Positions 10,084 to 16,862 of a DNA stretch of 22,309 nucleotides are shown piece by piece. The position numbers and the translations under genes are program-made. This stretch comes from JABFSC01 sp031389045 (GTDB taxonomy: Bacteria > Desulfobacterota > Binatia > Bin18). The notes under the pieces were generated by a model. It worked only from the letters and a program-made list of their open reading frames with translations. It made no database searches and was not told the origin of the DNA. The stretch lies in NCBI GenBank assembly GCA_031389045.1, contig JANMSE010000487.1:1-22309 (forward strand), written 5' to 3'. The stretch's first letter is position 1. Every line of letters begins with the position of its first letter.

Positions 10084-11366
10084 AAGAGCCCAAGCGCCGG
10101 CAAAATCGGCGCGCGCCGACACAGTGGCTTGGTGAGCAGCATGTGCGCATCGCCAATCACCCGCTCACGAAAGCCGCCTTCACAGTAACAGAAGTAAAAC
10201 TCCCACATCCGAATCAATTCCTCCGAGTACCCCAACCTCCGCACCTGGCTGAGGTTCGCGAAGAACCGCTCCCGCCAGTGGCGCAACGTCTCGGCATAAT
10301 GCGGCGTGATGTCCTCCAGATGAAAGAGACGCAGATCCGTCGCGCGCGCTAGCGACTGACTGATCGCCGTGATCGACGGAATGCAGCTCCCCGGAAAAAT
10401 GTAGCGCTGAATGAAATCCACCGACCGTTTCGCGGCCTCGTACTGCTGATCGGCGATGGTGATCGCTTGTAGCAACATCATCCCCTCGGGCTTCAGCAGG
10501 TCACTGCACCGCTTGAAGTAGGTATCGTAAAAAGCGTACCCCACCGCTTCGATCATCTCGATCGACACCAGTTTGTCGTACTGCCCGGTCAGCTCGCGGT
10601 AGTCTTTCAACAAGACGGTCACCCGGTCGTTGAGTCCGGCGTCGGCGATGCGTTGCTGGGCGTAGTGATGCTGCTGAGGCGAGATGGTCGTGGTGGTGAC
10701 ACGACAGCCGTAGCGGCGCGCGGCCTGGAGGGCGAAACTCCCCCACCCCGTGCCGATTTCCAACAGATGGTCACTTGATGAGAGTTGGAGTTTCTGGCAA
10801 ATCCGGTCGATCTTGGCGAGGGACGCCTCCTGCAGGGTACTGTCGATATGCTCGAAGATACCGCACGAGTAGGTCATGGTCTCGTCTAGAAAGAGCGCGA
10901 AAAAGTCGTTGCCCAGGTCGTAATGGGCCACGATATTCCGACTGCTGCCCCGCTTGGTGTTGCGCCGGAGCGCGTGAAACAGTTTGCGCAGCGGTACGCT
11001 TAGCCACGCGGGACCGGTGTCCAGGCCATCCAGCACGGCTCGATTACGCACGAGTATGCGGACCAGCGTGGTCACGTCCTCACACGACCACCACCCCTTG
11101 ATATAGGCTTCTCCAGCCCCGACACTGCCGCCAACCACCAGGTCCGTATAGAAGCGGACATCGTGTACCCGGAGCGTCGCGGATAACGGACAGTGAGGAC
11201 TCGACTCACCAAAGGTCAGGGGCTCGCCACCATCAAGAATCGTGAGGCGGCCCTCTCGAAGCCCGTGCAAACGGCGAAGCACGAGCTGTCGCATGCTTCG
11301 CGTCAAGAAAGTGAGCTGAACCGCTGGTCGGACGGAAGCGGGCGCGGGAAGGATGGAATCTTTCAT
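10080..11366 (-). CDS. cfa: Cyclopropane-fatty-acyl-phospholipid synthase family methyltransferase
   Basis: 428 residues from the ATG at 11366 (a GTG lies at 11378). It has the full Cfa layout: an N-terminal lipid-binding region (about 1-140), then the SAM domain with NIVAHYDLGNDFFALFLDE, MTYSCGIFE (Cys168), motif I LLEIGTGWGSFA (201-212), SIEMIEAVG, and a C-terminal YCEGGFRERVIGDAHMLLTKP. These enzymes methylate unsaturated phospholipid acyl chains at the inner membrane. In E. coli Cfa a His of the LLHTIG motif helps bind bicarbonate; here the same place reads LLQAIT (Gln300). This Gln-bearing subgroup is common in FAD/DUF1365-linked clusters, so the product may be a methylated alkene or furan precursor, not a cyclopropane. 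That is inference. It is coupled to DUF2878 downstream. Confidence 0.9.
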   Translation of the reverse strand: MKDSILPAPASVRPAVQLTFLTRSMRQLVLRRLHGLREGRLTILDGGEPLTFGESSPHCPLSATLRVHDVRFYTDLVVGGSVGAGEAYIKGWWSCEDVTTLVRILVRNRAVLDGLDTGPAWLSVPLRKLFHALRRNTKRGSSRNIVAHYDLGNDFFALFLDETMTYSCGIFEHIDSTLQEASLAKIDRICQKLQLSSSDHLLEIGTGWGSFALQAARRYGCRVTTTTISPQQHHYAQQRIADAGLNDRVTVLLKDYRELTGQYDKLVSIEMIEAVGYAFYDTYFKRCSDLLKPEGMMLLQAITIADQQYEAAKRSVDFIQRYIFPGSCIPSITAISQSLARATDLRLFHLEDITPHYAETLRHWRERFFANLSQVRRLGYSEELIRMWEFYFCYCEGGFRERVIGDAHMLLTKPLCRRAPILPALGLL

Positions 11367-11393
11367 ATTCGTTCTCACGGCGTTTTTGCTTGG

Positions 11394-11418
11394 AGAGACG
11401 CCCCGCTGAGGCGTCTCT
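11394..11418. repeat. 9-bp hairpin overlapping the DUF1365 stop codon
   Basis: AGAGACGCC (11394-11402) pairs perfectly with GGCGTCTCT (11410-11418) across a 7-nt loop. The right arm contains part of the DUF1365 TAG stop (11417-11419). The form GTAGAGACG...CGTCTCT resembles small hairpin repeats widespread in cyanobacteria and some other phyla. There is no T tract, so it is not an obvious terminator; it sits inside the otherwise compact lipid operon. Confidence 0.6.
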
Positions 11419-12184
11419 ACCCGTCGGCTGAAGGTTTTTTGGCTGGATGCGCATGGAACGGCGCGTTCTTCAACTTGAGCCGCAGCGCTTGCAGATAGAT
11501 CGCGACGATCACCTTGCCGGTTATGAAAGGATAGCGCGTCAACGCGCGCGCCAAGGCTGGGCCGGACATCTCTTGCCGCTCCAGCCGCATCGTCGCATCA
11601 AACAGTTTGCCGTTCGCGGTATGGTTCTCCAGATGGATCGTCAATTGACTCCCCGGTTCACACATCCGCCAATCATAGGCCATGTCCATCTCCATGAAGG
11701 GGGAAACGTGAAAACTCTTCCCGAACCGGTAGCGCTTCTTGGTGCCAGTGCCTTCGTTGAGTGCCTCGCCCAAGACGTAGCAGTATTGTTCGTTCCACGG
11801 CGTGTTCGTGATCTCGGCGACGAGCGTCTCGACCCGCGTGTCGTCCTCGTCATAACAAAAGTAGAAGCTGACCGGATTGAAGCAGTAGCCGAAGTAGCGC
11901 AGGTGGGTGAGCAGCCGAATGGCTCCGTGTGGTCGCTGTCCCGTCCGTTGTTCCACCAGATCACGGACGGCATGGTCGAGTGGGACATGCGGGTCACCGA
12001 GGTGGTCCGCGCGCCGGAACCAAGCTAACGCGAAGCGCTCGGCGGACCACAGCCACCGTCCGGTGAACAAGGTCGGCAGTTCGGCGAGGTCGAGATACAT
12101 CATAAACAGCGAATAAGAGAACCGGTGCGCGACGGGGTGGAAGCGTCGATGCCTGACCTGACCAGTGTAGAGACAACTGTGCAT
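11417..12184 (-). CDS. DUF1365 family protein
   Basis: 255 residues. The family signature is clear: the N-terminal MHSCLYTGQVRHRRFHPVAH, then YSLFMMYLDLAELP, LTHLRYFGYCFNPVSFYFCY, and near the C-terminus KVIVAIYLQALRLKLK. DUF1365 proteins almost always lie between an FAD amine-oxidase-like gene and a cfa gene and are needed, directly or indirectly, for membrane-lipid modification; reports on furan fatty acid synthesis place such a protein in the later oxidation steps. The exact reaction is not settled. The start is 2 bp after the FAD gene stop. The C-terminus (HPAKKPSADG) ends inside a hairpin that supplies the stop codon. Confidence 0.88.
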   Translation of the reverse strand: MHSCLYTGQVRHRRFHPVAHRFSYSLFMMYLDLAELPTLFTGRWLWSAERFALAWFRRADHLGDPHVPLDHAVRDLVEQRTGQRPHGAIRLLTHLRYFGYCFNPVSFYFCYDEDDTRVETLVAEITNTPWNEQYCYVLGEALNEGTGTKKRYRFGKSFHVSPFMEMDMAYDWRMCEPGSQLTIHLENHTANGKLFDATMRLERQEMSGPALARALTRYPFITGKVIVAIYLQALRLKLKNAPFHAHPAKKPSADG

Positions 12185-12186
12185 GG

Positions 12187-13431
12187 TTAGAGTCCCTTGC
12201 CGAACCGCTGTCCCACCGCCAGCGCGCTGTTCACCCCGTCTTCATGGAAGCCGTTGCCCCAGTACGCGCCGCAAAAATAGGTGCGATTGATGCCATTGAT
12301 GCTGGCATACTGGTTTTGCGCCGCGATGCCGCGCACGGTATACACCGGATGATGATAGGTCAGGGTGCGGAGAATGGTACTGGGATCAATCGCCGGGGTC
12401 CGGTTGAGGGTGACACAAAATGTTTGTCGGGCCTGGAGGCTCTGGAGCAGGTTCATGTTGTAGGTCATGGCGACCAGCCCCTGGGATTCTGGTAGCCGGT
12501 GGTAGTTCCAGCTTGCCCAAGCCAGCGGCGCGCGGGGCAGCAGCGTGGTGTCGGTATGCAGCACCACCTCGTTTTGCTGATAAGGCAACGCCCCTAAGAT
12601 ACTCCGCTCCTGCTCACTCGCATCGGTCAGCAGCGCCAGGGCTTGGTCACTATGGGTCGCGAACACCACCTGATCGAAGCGTTCGGGTTCATGGCCGGGT
12701 GACTTGATCGTCACCCCATCTCGAAAGCGCGTCACGGCTTGGACAGGGCAGCTCAGTCGGATGCGCTGGCGGTAGGGACGGACCAGCGCCTGGACATATT
12801 GTCGCGACCCCCCCTGGATCACCAGCCACCGCGGACGGTGGTTGACCGTCAACATGCCATGATGATCGAAAAACCTGATGAGGAAGCGGGCTGGGACCTC
12901 CCACATCTGTCGTGGGTCGGCGGACCAAATCGATGCGCCCATCGGAATGATGTAATGCTCAATGAACGCCCGGGAATAGTGGTACGCCCGCAGATAGTCC
13001 CCGAGGGTGGTGTCGTCGTCATCCTGAAGCAGAAGTCGAGGCGCGGTGCGATTGAAGCGCAGAATGTCCACCAGCATGCGATGGAACGAGGGGCGGAGCA
13101 GATTTCGGCGCTGGGCGAAGAGGGTTCGCAACGACGTGCCGCTGTACTCCAACCCACTCTGTTCACAGCGCACGCTAAAGCTCATGGTGCTGGGCTGGGT
13201 GGCGACGTTGAGTCGCCGCAGCAGCGTGGTGAAATGTGGATAGGTCCGCTCATTGAAGACGATGAAGCCAGTATCGACGGCGTAGGTCCCGTCCTCGGTG
13301 GTGACCGTCACCGTGTTGGTATGCCCGCCCACATAATCATTGGCCTCGAAGATGGTGAGGTCGTGTTCCTCATTGAGGAGATAGGCGGCCACCATCCCAG
13401 AAATGCCCGTGCCGATGATGGCGATTTTCAT
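12187..13431 (-). CDS. FAD-dependent amine-oxidase-like oxidoreductase
   Basis: 414 residues from the ATG at 13431 (MKIAIIGTG). A longer frame upstream runs into the desaturase gene and is not used. The Rossmann FAD motif is IIGTGISGMVAAYLL, followed by IFEANDYVGGHTNTV. DTGFIVFNERTYPHF and the C-terminal GAYWGNGFHEDGVNSALAVG complete the flavin-binding signature of the NAD(P)-binding amine-oxidase group. This type sits with DUF1365 and cfa across many bacteria. In the furan fatty acid pathway an enzyme of this kind introduces a further double bond into a methylated acyl chain; assignment here is by context. The gene is 2 bp from the desaturase and 2 bp from DUF1365, so co-translation is likely. 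Confidence 0.87.
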   Translation of the reverse strand: MKIAIIGTGISGMVAAYLLNEEHDLTIFEANDYVGGHTNTVTVTTEDGTYAVDTGFIVFNERTYPHFTTLLRRLNVATQPSTMSFSVRCEQSGLEYSGTSLRTLFAQRRNLLRPSFHRMLVDILRFNRTAPRLLLQDDDDTTLGDYLRAYHYSRAFIEHYIIPMGASIWSADPRQMWEVPARFLIRFFDHHGMLTVNHRPRWLVIQGGSRQYVQALVRPYRQRIRLSCPVQAVTRFRDGVTIKSPGHEPERFDQVVFATHSDQALALLTDASEQERSILGALPYQQNEVVLHTDTTLLPRAPLAWASWNYHRLPESQGLVAMTYNMNLLQSLQARQTFCVTLNRTPAIDPSTILRTLTYHHPVYTVRGIAAQNQYASINGINRTYFCGAYWGNGFHEDGVNSALAVGQRFGKGL

Positions 13432-13433
13432 GG

Positions 13434-14417
13434 TTACGCCGCCTCGACGACATCCAGCCGCCGGGTCTCGCGCACCCGCGGCGGCACCGGCTTGAGGTCC
13501 CAAATGAGCCCCACCCAGGACAACACTTTGAGGAGGTAGTAGGTCGGGTCAATCTCCCACCAGTAGAAGCCTTGGCGGACCGCACCCGGATAGTGATGAT
13601 GGTTGTTATGCCAGCCTTCTCCCAGAGTGAGAAGCGCGAGGAGGAAACTGTTGCCGCTGTGGTCCCCCGTCTCGTACCGTTGGCGTCCGATCTGGTGCGC
13701 CAGGGAATTGATGGTATAGGTCGCGTGGTACAACACCACCGTGGAGACGAAGAACCCCCAGACCAGCAGTTGCGGGCCGTTGGTGCCGAGGTTGGGGGCC
13801 TCGGTCTCCAGCACGGCACCCAGAGCATAGATGGAGACCGCCAGCACCACGGCCACGACAATATCGAAGCGGTCCAGCCAGCGGAGTTCGGGGAACCGCG
13901 CGAAGTCTGGGATCGCTCGCAGGTTGGTGCGGAAGTTCACCCGCGCCGTGAACCACCCGACATGACTCCAGAGAAACCCGTGCAGGCGTGGCGAATGCTT
14001 GTCGCCGGGTTGATCGGAGTGACGATGATGGTTGCGGTGGTGCGCGGCCCACCACAGGGGGCCGCGTTGAATGGCCGTGGTGCCGAGCAGCGCGAACAGG
14101 AACTGCCCCCACCGTGAGGTCTTGAACGTCCGGTGCGAGAAGTAGCGATGATAGAACGCGGTGATCGCGAACATGCGGAGAAGGTACAGGCCGACGGCGA
14201 CACTGACCGCCATCCAACTCCATCCGACCCAGACCACCCCCAGACACATCAGGTGCATGAGGAGAAACGGCACCACGCGTAACCAGTCCACCCGTGGCGG
14301 CTCCGACTCCGAGATGGCGTCGAGGCCCGCCCAGGAATCGAACCAGCGGATCAATGTCGTCCACCCGCCTGACGAGTGTAGCCGCGGGTGCCGTGTCTGG
14401 GATTGGTTCATCATCAT
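13434..14417 (-). CDS. Acyl-CoA/acyl-lipid fatty acid desaturase
   Basis: 327 residues, integral membrane, with the three histidine boxes of delta-9-type desaturases: HRYFSH (90-95), HHRNHH (126-131) and HNNHH (270-274, in GEGWHNNHHHYPG). Hydrophobic segments lie near 47-80, 104-118 and 180-225. The di-iron enzyme inserts a cis double bond into a saturated acyl chain, supplying the unsaturated substrate that the Cfa-type enzymes encoded nearby would methylate. It is the first gene of the minus-strand run. Three ATG codons stand in a row (14417, 14414, 14411); the first has AAGG nine bases upstream. Its promoter region carries LitR/CarH-like repeats. Confidence 0.92.
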   Translation of the reverse strand: MMMNQSQTRHPRLHSSGGWTTLIRWFDSWAGLDAISESEPPRVDWLRVVPFLLMHLMCLGVVWVGWSWMAVSVAVGLYLLRMFAITAFYHRYFSHRTFKTSRWGQFLFALLGTTAIQRGPLWWAAHHRNHHRHSDQPGDKHSPRLHGFLWSHVGWFTARVNFRTNLRAIPDFARFPELRWLDRFDIVVAVVLAVSIYALGAVLETEAPNLGTNGPQLLVWGFFVSTVVLYHATYTINSLAHQIGRQRYETGDHSGNSFLLALLTLGEGWHNNHHHYPGAVRQGFYWWEIDPTYYLLKVLSWVGLIWDLKPVPPRVRETRRLDVVEAA

Positions 14418-14499
14418 ACTTATTCGCCTTACGCTTTCCGACTTTTGGCCCTGGTGCCATACGAAATTGTCCGAGCACCGACCTTCAGAAGATATACGG

Positions 14500-14527
14500 G
14501 ATGTAGCTGATTTTGGTTTATTGTCAA
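14500..14527 (-). promoter_or_regulatory. Candidate promoter of the desaturase/lipid operon
   Basis: On the minus strand TTGACA (14527-14522) is a perfect -35 box; 16 bases later TACATC (14505-14500) is a weak -10. The -35 lies within the repeat GACAA of the adjacent operator, so a bound repressor would block polymerase. The transcript would start about 75 bases before the desaturase ATG. Confidence 0.45.
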
Positions 14528-14536
14528 CTTATTGTC
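14515..14536 (-). promoter_or_regulatory. Two 11-bp direct repeats, LitR/CarH-type operator (desaturase side)
   Basis: Read on the minus strand, GACAATAAGTT and GACAATAAACC follow one another directly, sharing GACAATAA at 11-bp spacing. Direct repeats at 11-bp spacing built on a TnTACA-like core are the known target arrangement of CarH tetramers. They overlap the TTGACA box of the lipid operon. Confidence 0.6.
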
Positions 14537-14580
14537 TAAAAAAATCCGCTGTGATAGGGCATTATGGCCAAATAATTAGA

Positions 14581-14602
14581 GACAAAATTTAGACAAAAAA
14601 TT
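14581..14602 (+). promoter_or_regulatory. Two 11-bp direct repeats, LitR/CarH-type operator (regulator side)
   Basis: GACAAAATTTA (14581-14591) and GACAAAAAATT (14592-14602) are adjacent repeats at 11-bp spacing, ending 13 bases before the regulator's ATG. They point in the opposite direction to the pair at 14515-14536, one set for each divergent transcript. The surrounding sequence (14498-14610) is strongly AT-rich compared with the window. I could not assign a convincing -10 box for the regulator. Confidence 0.55.
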
Positions 14603-14615
14603 TAGAGGACCATTC

Positions 14616-15632
14616 ATGCGAGACGAACAGCGGCATCCGATTCAGGTCGTCGCCCACCGGACGGGCTTGTCGCAGCACGTCATTCGGATGTGGGAGAAAC
14701 GCTACGAGGCCGTGACCCCGAAGCGGACCGCGACCAATCGCCGTCTCTACTCCGAGGCGGATATTGAACGGCTGCGCTTGTTACATCGTGCGATTCGTGG
14801 CGGGCGGCGGATTGGCCACGCGACACAACTGTCCACCCGAGAACTAGTGGCCGTCGTGTCTGCGGATGAGAAAGGGGCCGCGACCGCCCCTGCGGCACGC
14901 GTGCCCGTGGCACACGTGCCCGTGGCGCGCGGAACCCGACTCGAGGCCGCCACGTTCCAAACGCATGTCGAGACCTGTCTGCGCGCGGTCGAAGAGCTGA
15001 CGCCCGTCGTCCTTGAGGATGCGCTGCACCACGCGACGGTGGCCTTGAGTCAGCCCGTCATGCTGGAACAGGTGGTGGTGCCATTGATTCATGTGATTGG
15101 GGACCGGTGGCATGACGGAAGCCTGCGGATCGCCAATGAGCACATGGCGTCGGGCGTCATCCGTGAATTTCTCAACACCCTGCGACGACGGACCGATCCG
15201 TCCTCGCACGCGGGACATGCCCCCCATCTCATCGTAGCGACACCGACCGGGCAGCTCCACGGACTTGGGGCCGATCTCGTGACAGCGGTGGCGGTGGCTG
15301 AAGGCTGGCGGGTGACCACGCTCGGCGTGAATCTACCGGTCGCGGAGATTGCCGGAGCCGTCTACCAGCAGCCGGCGAAAGCCGTGGCGTTGAGCCTCGT
15401 CTATCCGGCGGATGACTTTGCGCTCAACAACGAACTCCGTACCTTACGCCGCCAGTTGCCCGCGCCGGTCGCTCTCCTCGTCGGTGGGCGCGCGGCGCAG
15501 GGCTACCGTGAGGTGCTCACGGAGATTGACGCTATACTTGTCCCTGATCTTCCTAGCCTCCGAACCGCACTGGGCGCACTATCGTCATCCGCGCATGCGC
15601 CGACAAGCACGACGACAAAGGACATCCGATGA
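14616..15632 (+). CDS. litR: LitR/CarH-like MerR-family cobalamin-binding photoreceptor regulator
   Basis: 338 residues. An N-terminal MerR winged helix (7-75: PIQVVAHRTGLSQHVIRMWE, then NRRLYSEADIERL) is joined by a low-complexity linker to a four-helix B12 cap and a Rossmann cobalamin domain. The cap has the W-x9-EH signature of adenosylcobalamin photoreceptors (Trp165, Glu175, His176), with His166 next to the Trp at the place of the CarH residue that ligates cobalt after illumination. The lower axial ligand is His215 in GQLHGLG. It is therefore expected to bind DNA as a dark tetramer and fall apart in light. GAGG seven bases upstream fixes the start. The gene lies divergently from the lipid operon and overlaps the next gene by ATGA. 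Confidence 0.9.
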   Translation: MRDEQRHPIQVVAHRTGLSQHVIRMWEKRYEAVTPKRTATNRRLYSEADIERLRLLHRAIRGGRRIGHATQLSTRELVAVVSADEKGAATAPAARVPVAHVPVARGTRLEAATFQTHVETCLRAVEELTPVVLEDALHHATVALSQPVMLEQVVVPLIHVIGDRWHDGSLRIANEHMASGVIREFLNTLRRRTDPSSHAGHAPHLIVATPTGQLHGLGADLVTAVAVAEGWRVTTLGVNLPVAEIAGAVYQQPAKAVALSLVYPADDFALNNELRTLRRQLPAPVALLVGGRAAQGYREVLTEIDAILVPDLPSLRTALGALSSSAHAPTSTTTKDIR

Positions 15633-16666
15633 GCATGCTGATGAATTGGGTTGAACAAGGCCGAGTGCCGGACCTGCTGGTGCGCTGGGGCATTCGCCAG
15701 CTCCTGGCTCGGCGTCTTCGGGAAGAGAGTCGCACGGACGACACGACCCCGCGACAGCGGCTTCAGCAGTTCATTGCCCAACTCCGCGCGAGCCCGATCG
15801 CACTGCATACCGACACCGCCAACGCACAGCACTACGAAGTCCCGCCCGCGTTTTTTCAACATGCGCTGGGACCGCGCCTGAAATACAGCGGGTGTTATTG
15901 GCCAGAGGGCGTGACAACGCTTGAGGCCGCGGAAGACGCCATGCTCCGGCTTAGTTGCGAACGCGCGCAACTTCAGGAGGGCATGGCGATTCTCGATCTC
16001 GGCTGCGGCTGGGGCTCACTCTCGTTCTGGATTGCCGAGCACTACCCCCAGTGTCGCATCATGGCGGTCTCCAACTCGCGTGACCAACGTGCCTTCATTG
16101 AGAGCGAGTGCACGCGCCGTGGGGTCTCCTCCATTGAAGTCGTGACGGCCGATGTCAATGAATTTCGGACGGATCGTCGTTTTCATCGGGTGCTGTCGGT
16201 CGAGATGTTCGAGCATCTGCGCAACTACGAGCAGCTCTTGGCGCGGATCGCCGACTGGCTCGTCGCGGACGGTAAACTCTTTGTGCATATTTTTTGTCAC
16301 CGCGAGTTTGCCTATCCGTTCGAGACGGACGGGGACGATAATTGGATGGGTCGCTATTTCTTCACTGGCGGGATCATGCCCTCCGATGACCTGCTGCTCC
16401 ATTTTCAGCGGCACCTCACCCTCGAAGAGCGCTGGCAGGTCAATGGCAACCACTACGCGCGGACCGCGGAAGCCTGGCTGATGAATCTGGATGCGCATCA
16501 AGCGGCAGTCCTGCCGATCTTACGCGACGGTTACGGACCAGCGGACGCCGAGCGCTGGTTCGTCCGCTGGCGGCTGTTCTTCCTCGCTTGCGCCGAACTC
16601 TTCGCCTATCGCCACGGGCAAGAGTGGTGGGTGTCGCACTATCTCTTTGGGCGGCGACCGGCGTAG
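15629..16666 (+). CDS. Cfa-like class I SAM-dependent methyltransferase
   Basis: 345 residues of the short Cfa/coclaurine-N-methyltransferase-like group: no long lipid-binding N-terminal domain, but a helical lead (1-60), then HYEVPPAFFQHALG, LKYSGCYWPEG, SAM motif I ILDLGCGWGSLS (121-132), VLSVEMFEHLRNYE and KLFVHIFCH. A protein of this group beside a LitR gene is reported as light-induced in other bacteria, some of them named ufaM for furan fatty acid synthesis; I infer a similar role, methylation of an unsaturated acyl chain. Its ATG overlaps the regulator's TGA as ATGA, so the two are translated together. The stop TAG (16664-16666) is formed at the edge of a small inverted-repeat element. 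Confidence 0.85.
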   Translation: MSMLMNWVEQGRVPDLLVRWGIRQLLARRLREESRTDDTTPRQRLQQFIAQLRASPIALHTDTANAQHYEVPPAFFQHALGPRLKYSGCYWPEGVTTLEAAEDAMLRLSCERAQLQEGMAILDLGCGWGSLSFWIAEHYPQCRIMAVSNSRDQRAFIESECTRRGVSSIEVVTADVNEFRTDRRFHRVLSVEMFEHLRNYEQLLARIADWLVADGKLFVHIFCHREFAYPFETDGDDNWMGRYFFTGGIMPSDDLLLHFQRHLTLEERWQVNGNHYARTAEAWLMNLDAHQAAVLPILRDGYGPADAERWFVRWRLFFLACAELFAYRHGQEWWVSHYLFGRRPA

Positions 16667-16862
16667 AGGGTGTCTGCAAACTACCAAGCGACCCTGCACT
16701 TGACGAAACCGTGCTTCGACAGGCTCAGCACGAACGGGAAAAATCTAACCAATGCACGGCCTGACCCGTTCGCCCTGAGCTTGTCGAAGCCTGTCCTGAG
16801 CCTGTCGAAGAAGGTGAACGCAGGATGACCAGACTCTCGTCGAGTGGTTTGCAGACACGCTC
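16666..16862. mobile_element. MITE-like element with terminal inverted repeats
   Basis: A 197-bp non-coding block. Its ends, GAGGGTGTCTGCAAAC (from 16666) and GTTTGCAGACACGCTC (to 16862), are inverted repeats: 12 bp perfect (16670-16681 against 16847-16858), extending with one mismatch to the block ends. Inside lie partly complementary copies of the common CTTCGACAGGCTCAG repeat (16714-16738 and 16765-16789, 22 of 25 pairing) and a third partial copy at 16790-16810. No transposase is encoded and no clear target duplication is visible. It sits exactly between two converging genes and contributes the last base of one stop codon. Confidence 0.6.

Noticed and set aside
12739..13539. Long open frame on the plus strand opposite the FAD oxidoreductase
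   Set aside because: It lies wholly antisense to a gene with clear FAD motifs, has no recognisable domain and reflects the scarcity of stop codons in GC-rich sequence.
13606..14478. 290-residue alternative minus-strand frame over the desaturase
   Set aside because: It overlaps the desaturase in another frame; only the desaturase frame has the three histidine boxes.
14418..14615. Riboswitch for cobalamin in the divergent region
   Set aside because: The region is AT-rich and too short; no B12-box-like conserved stretch or multi-stem layout could be recognised.
16690..16830. CRISPR-like or tandem array in the convergent gap
   Set aside because: The repeated CTTCGACAGGCTCAG copies are inverted and imperfect, with no regular spacers; they form a palindromic element.
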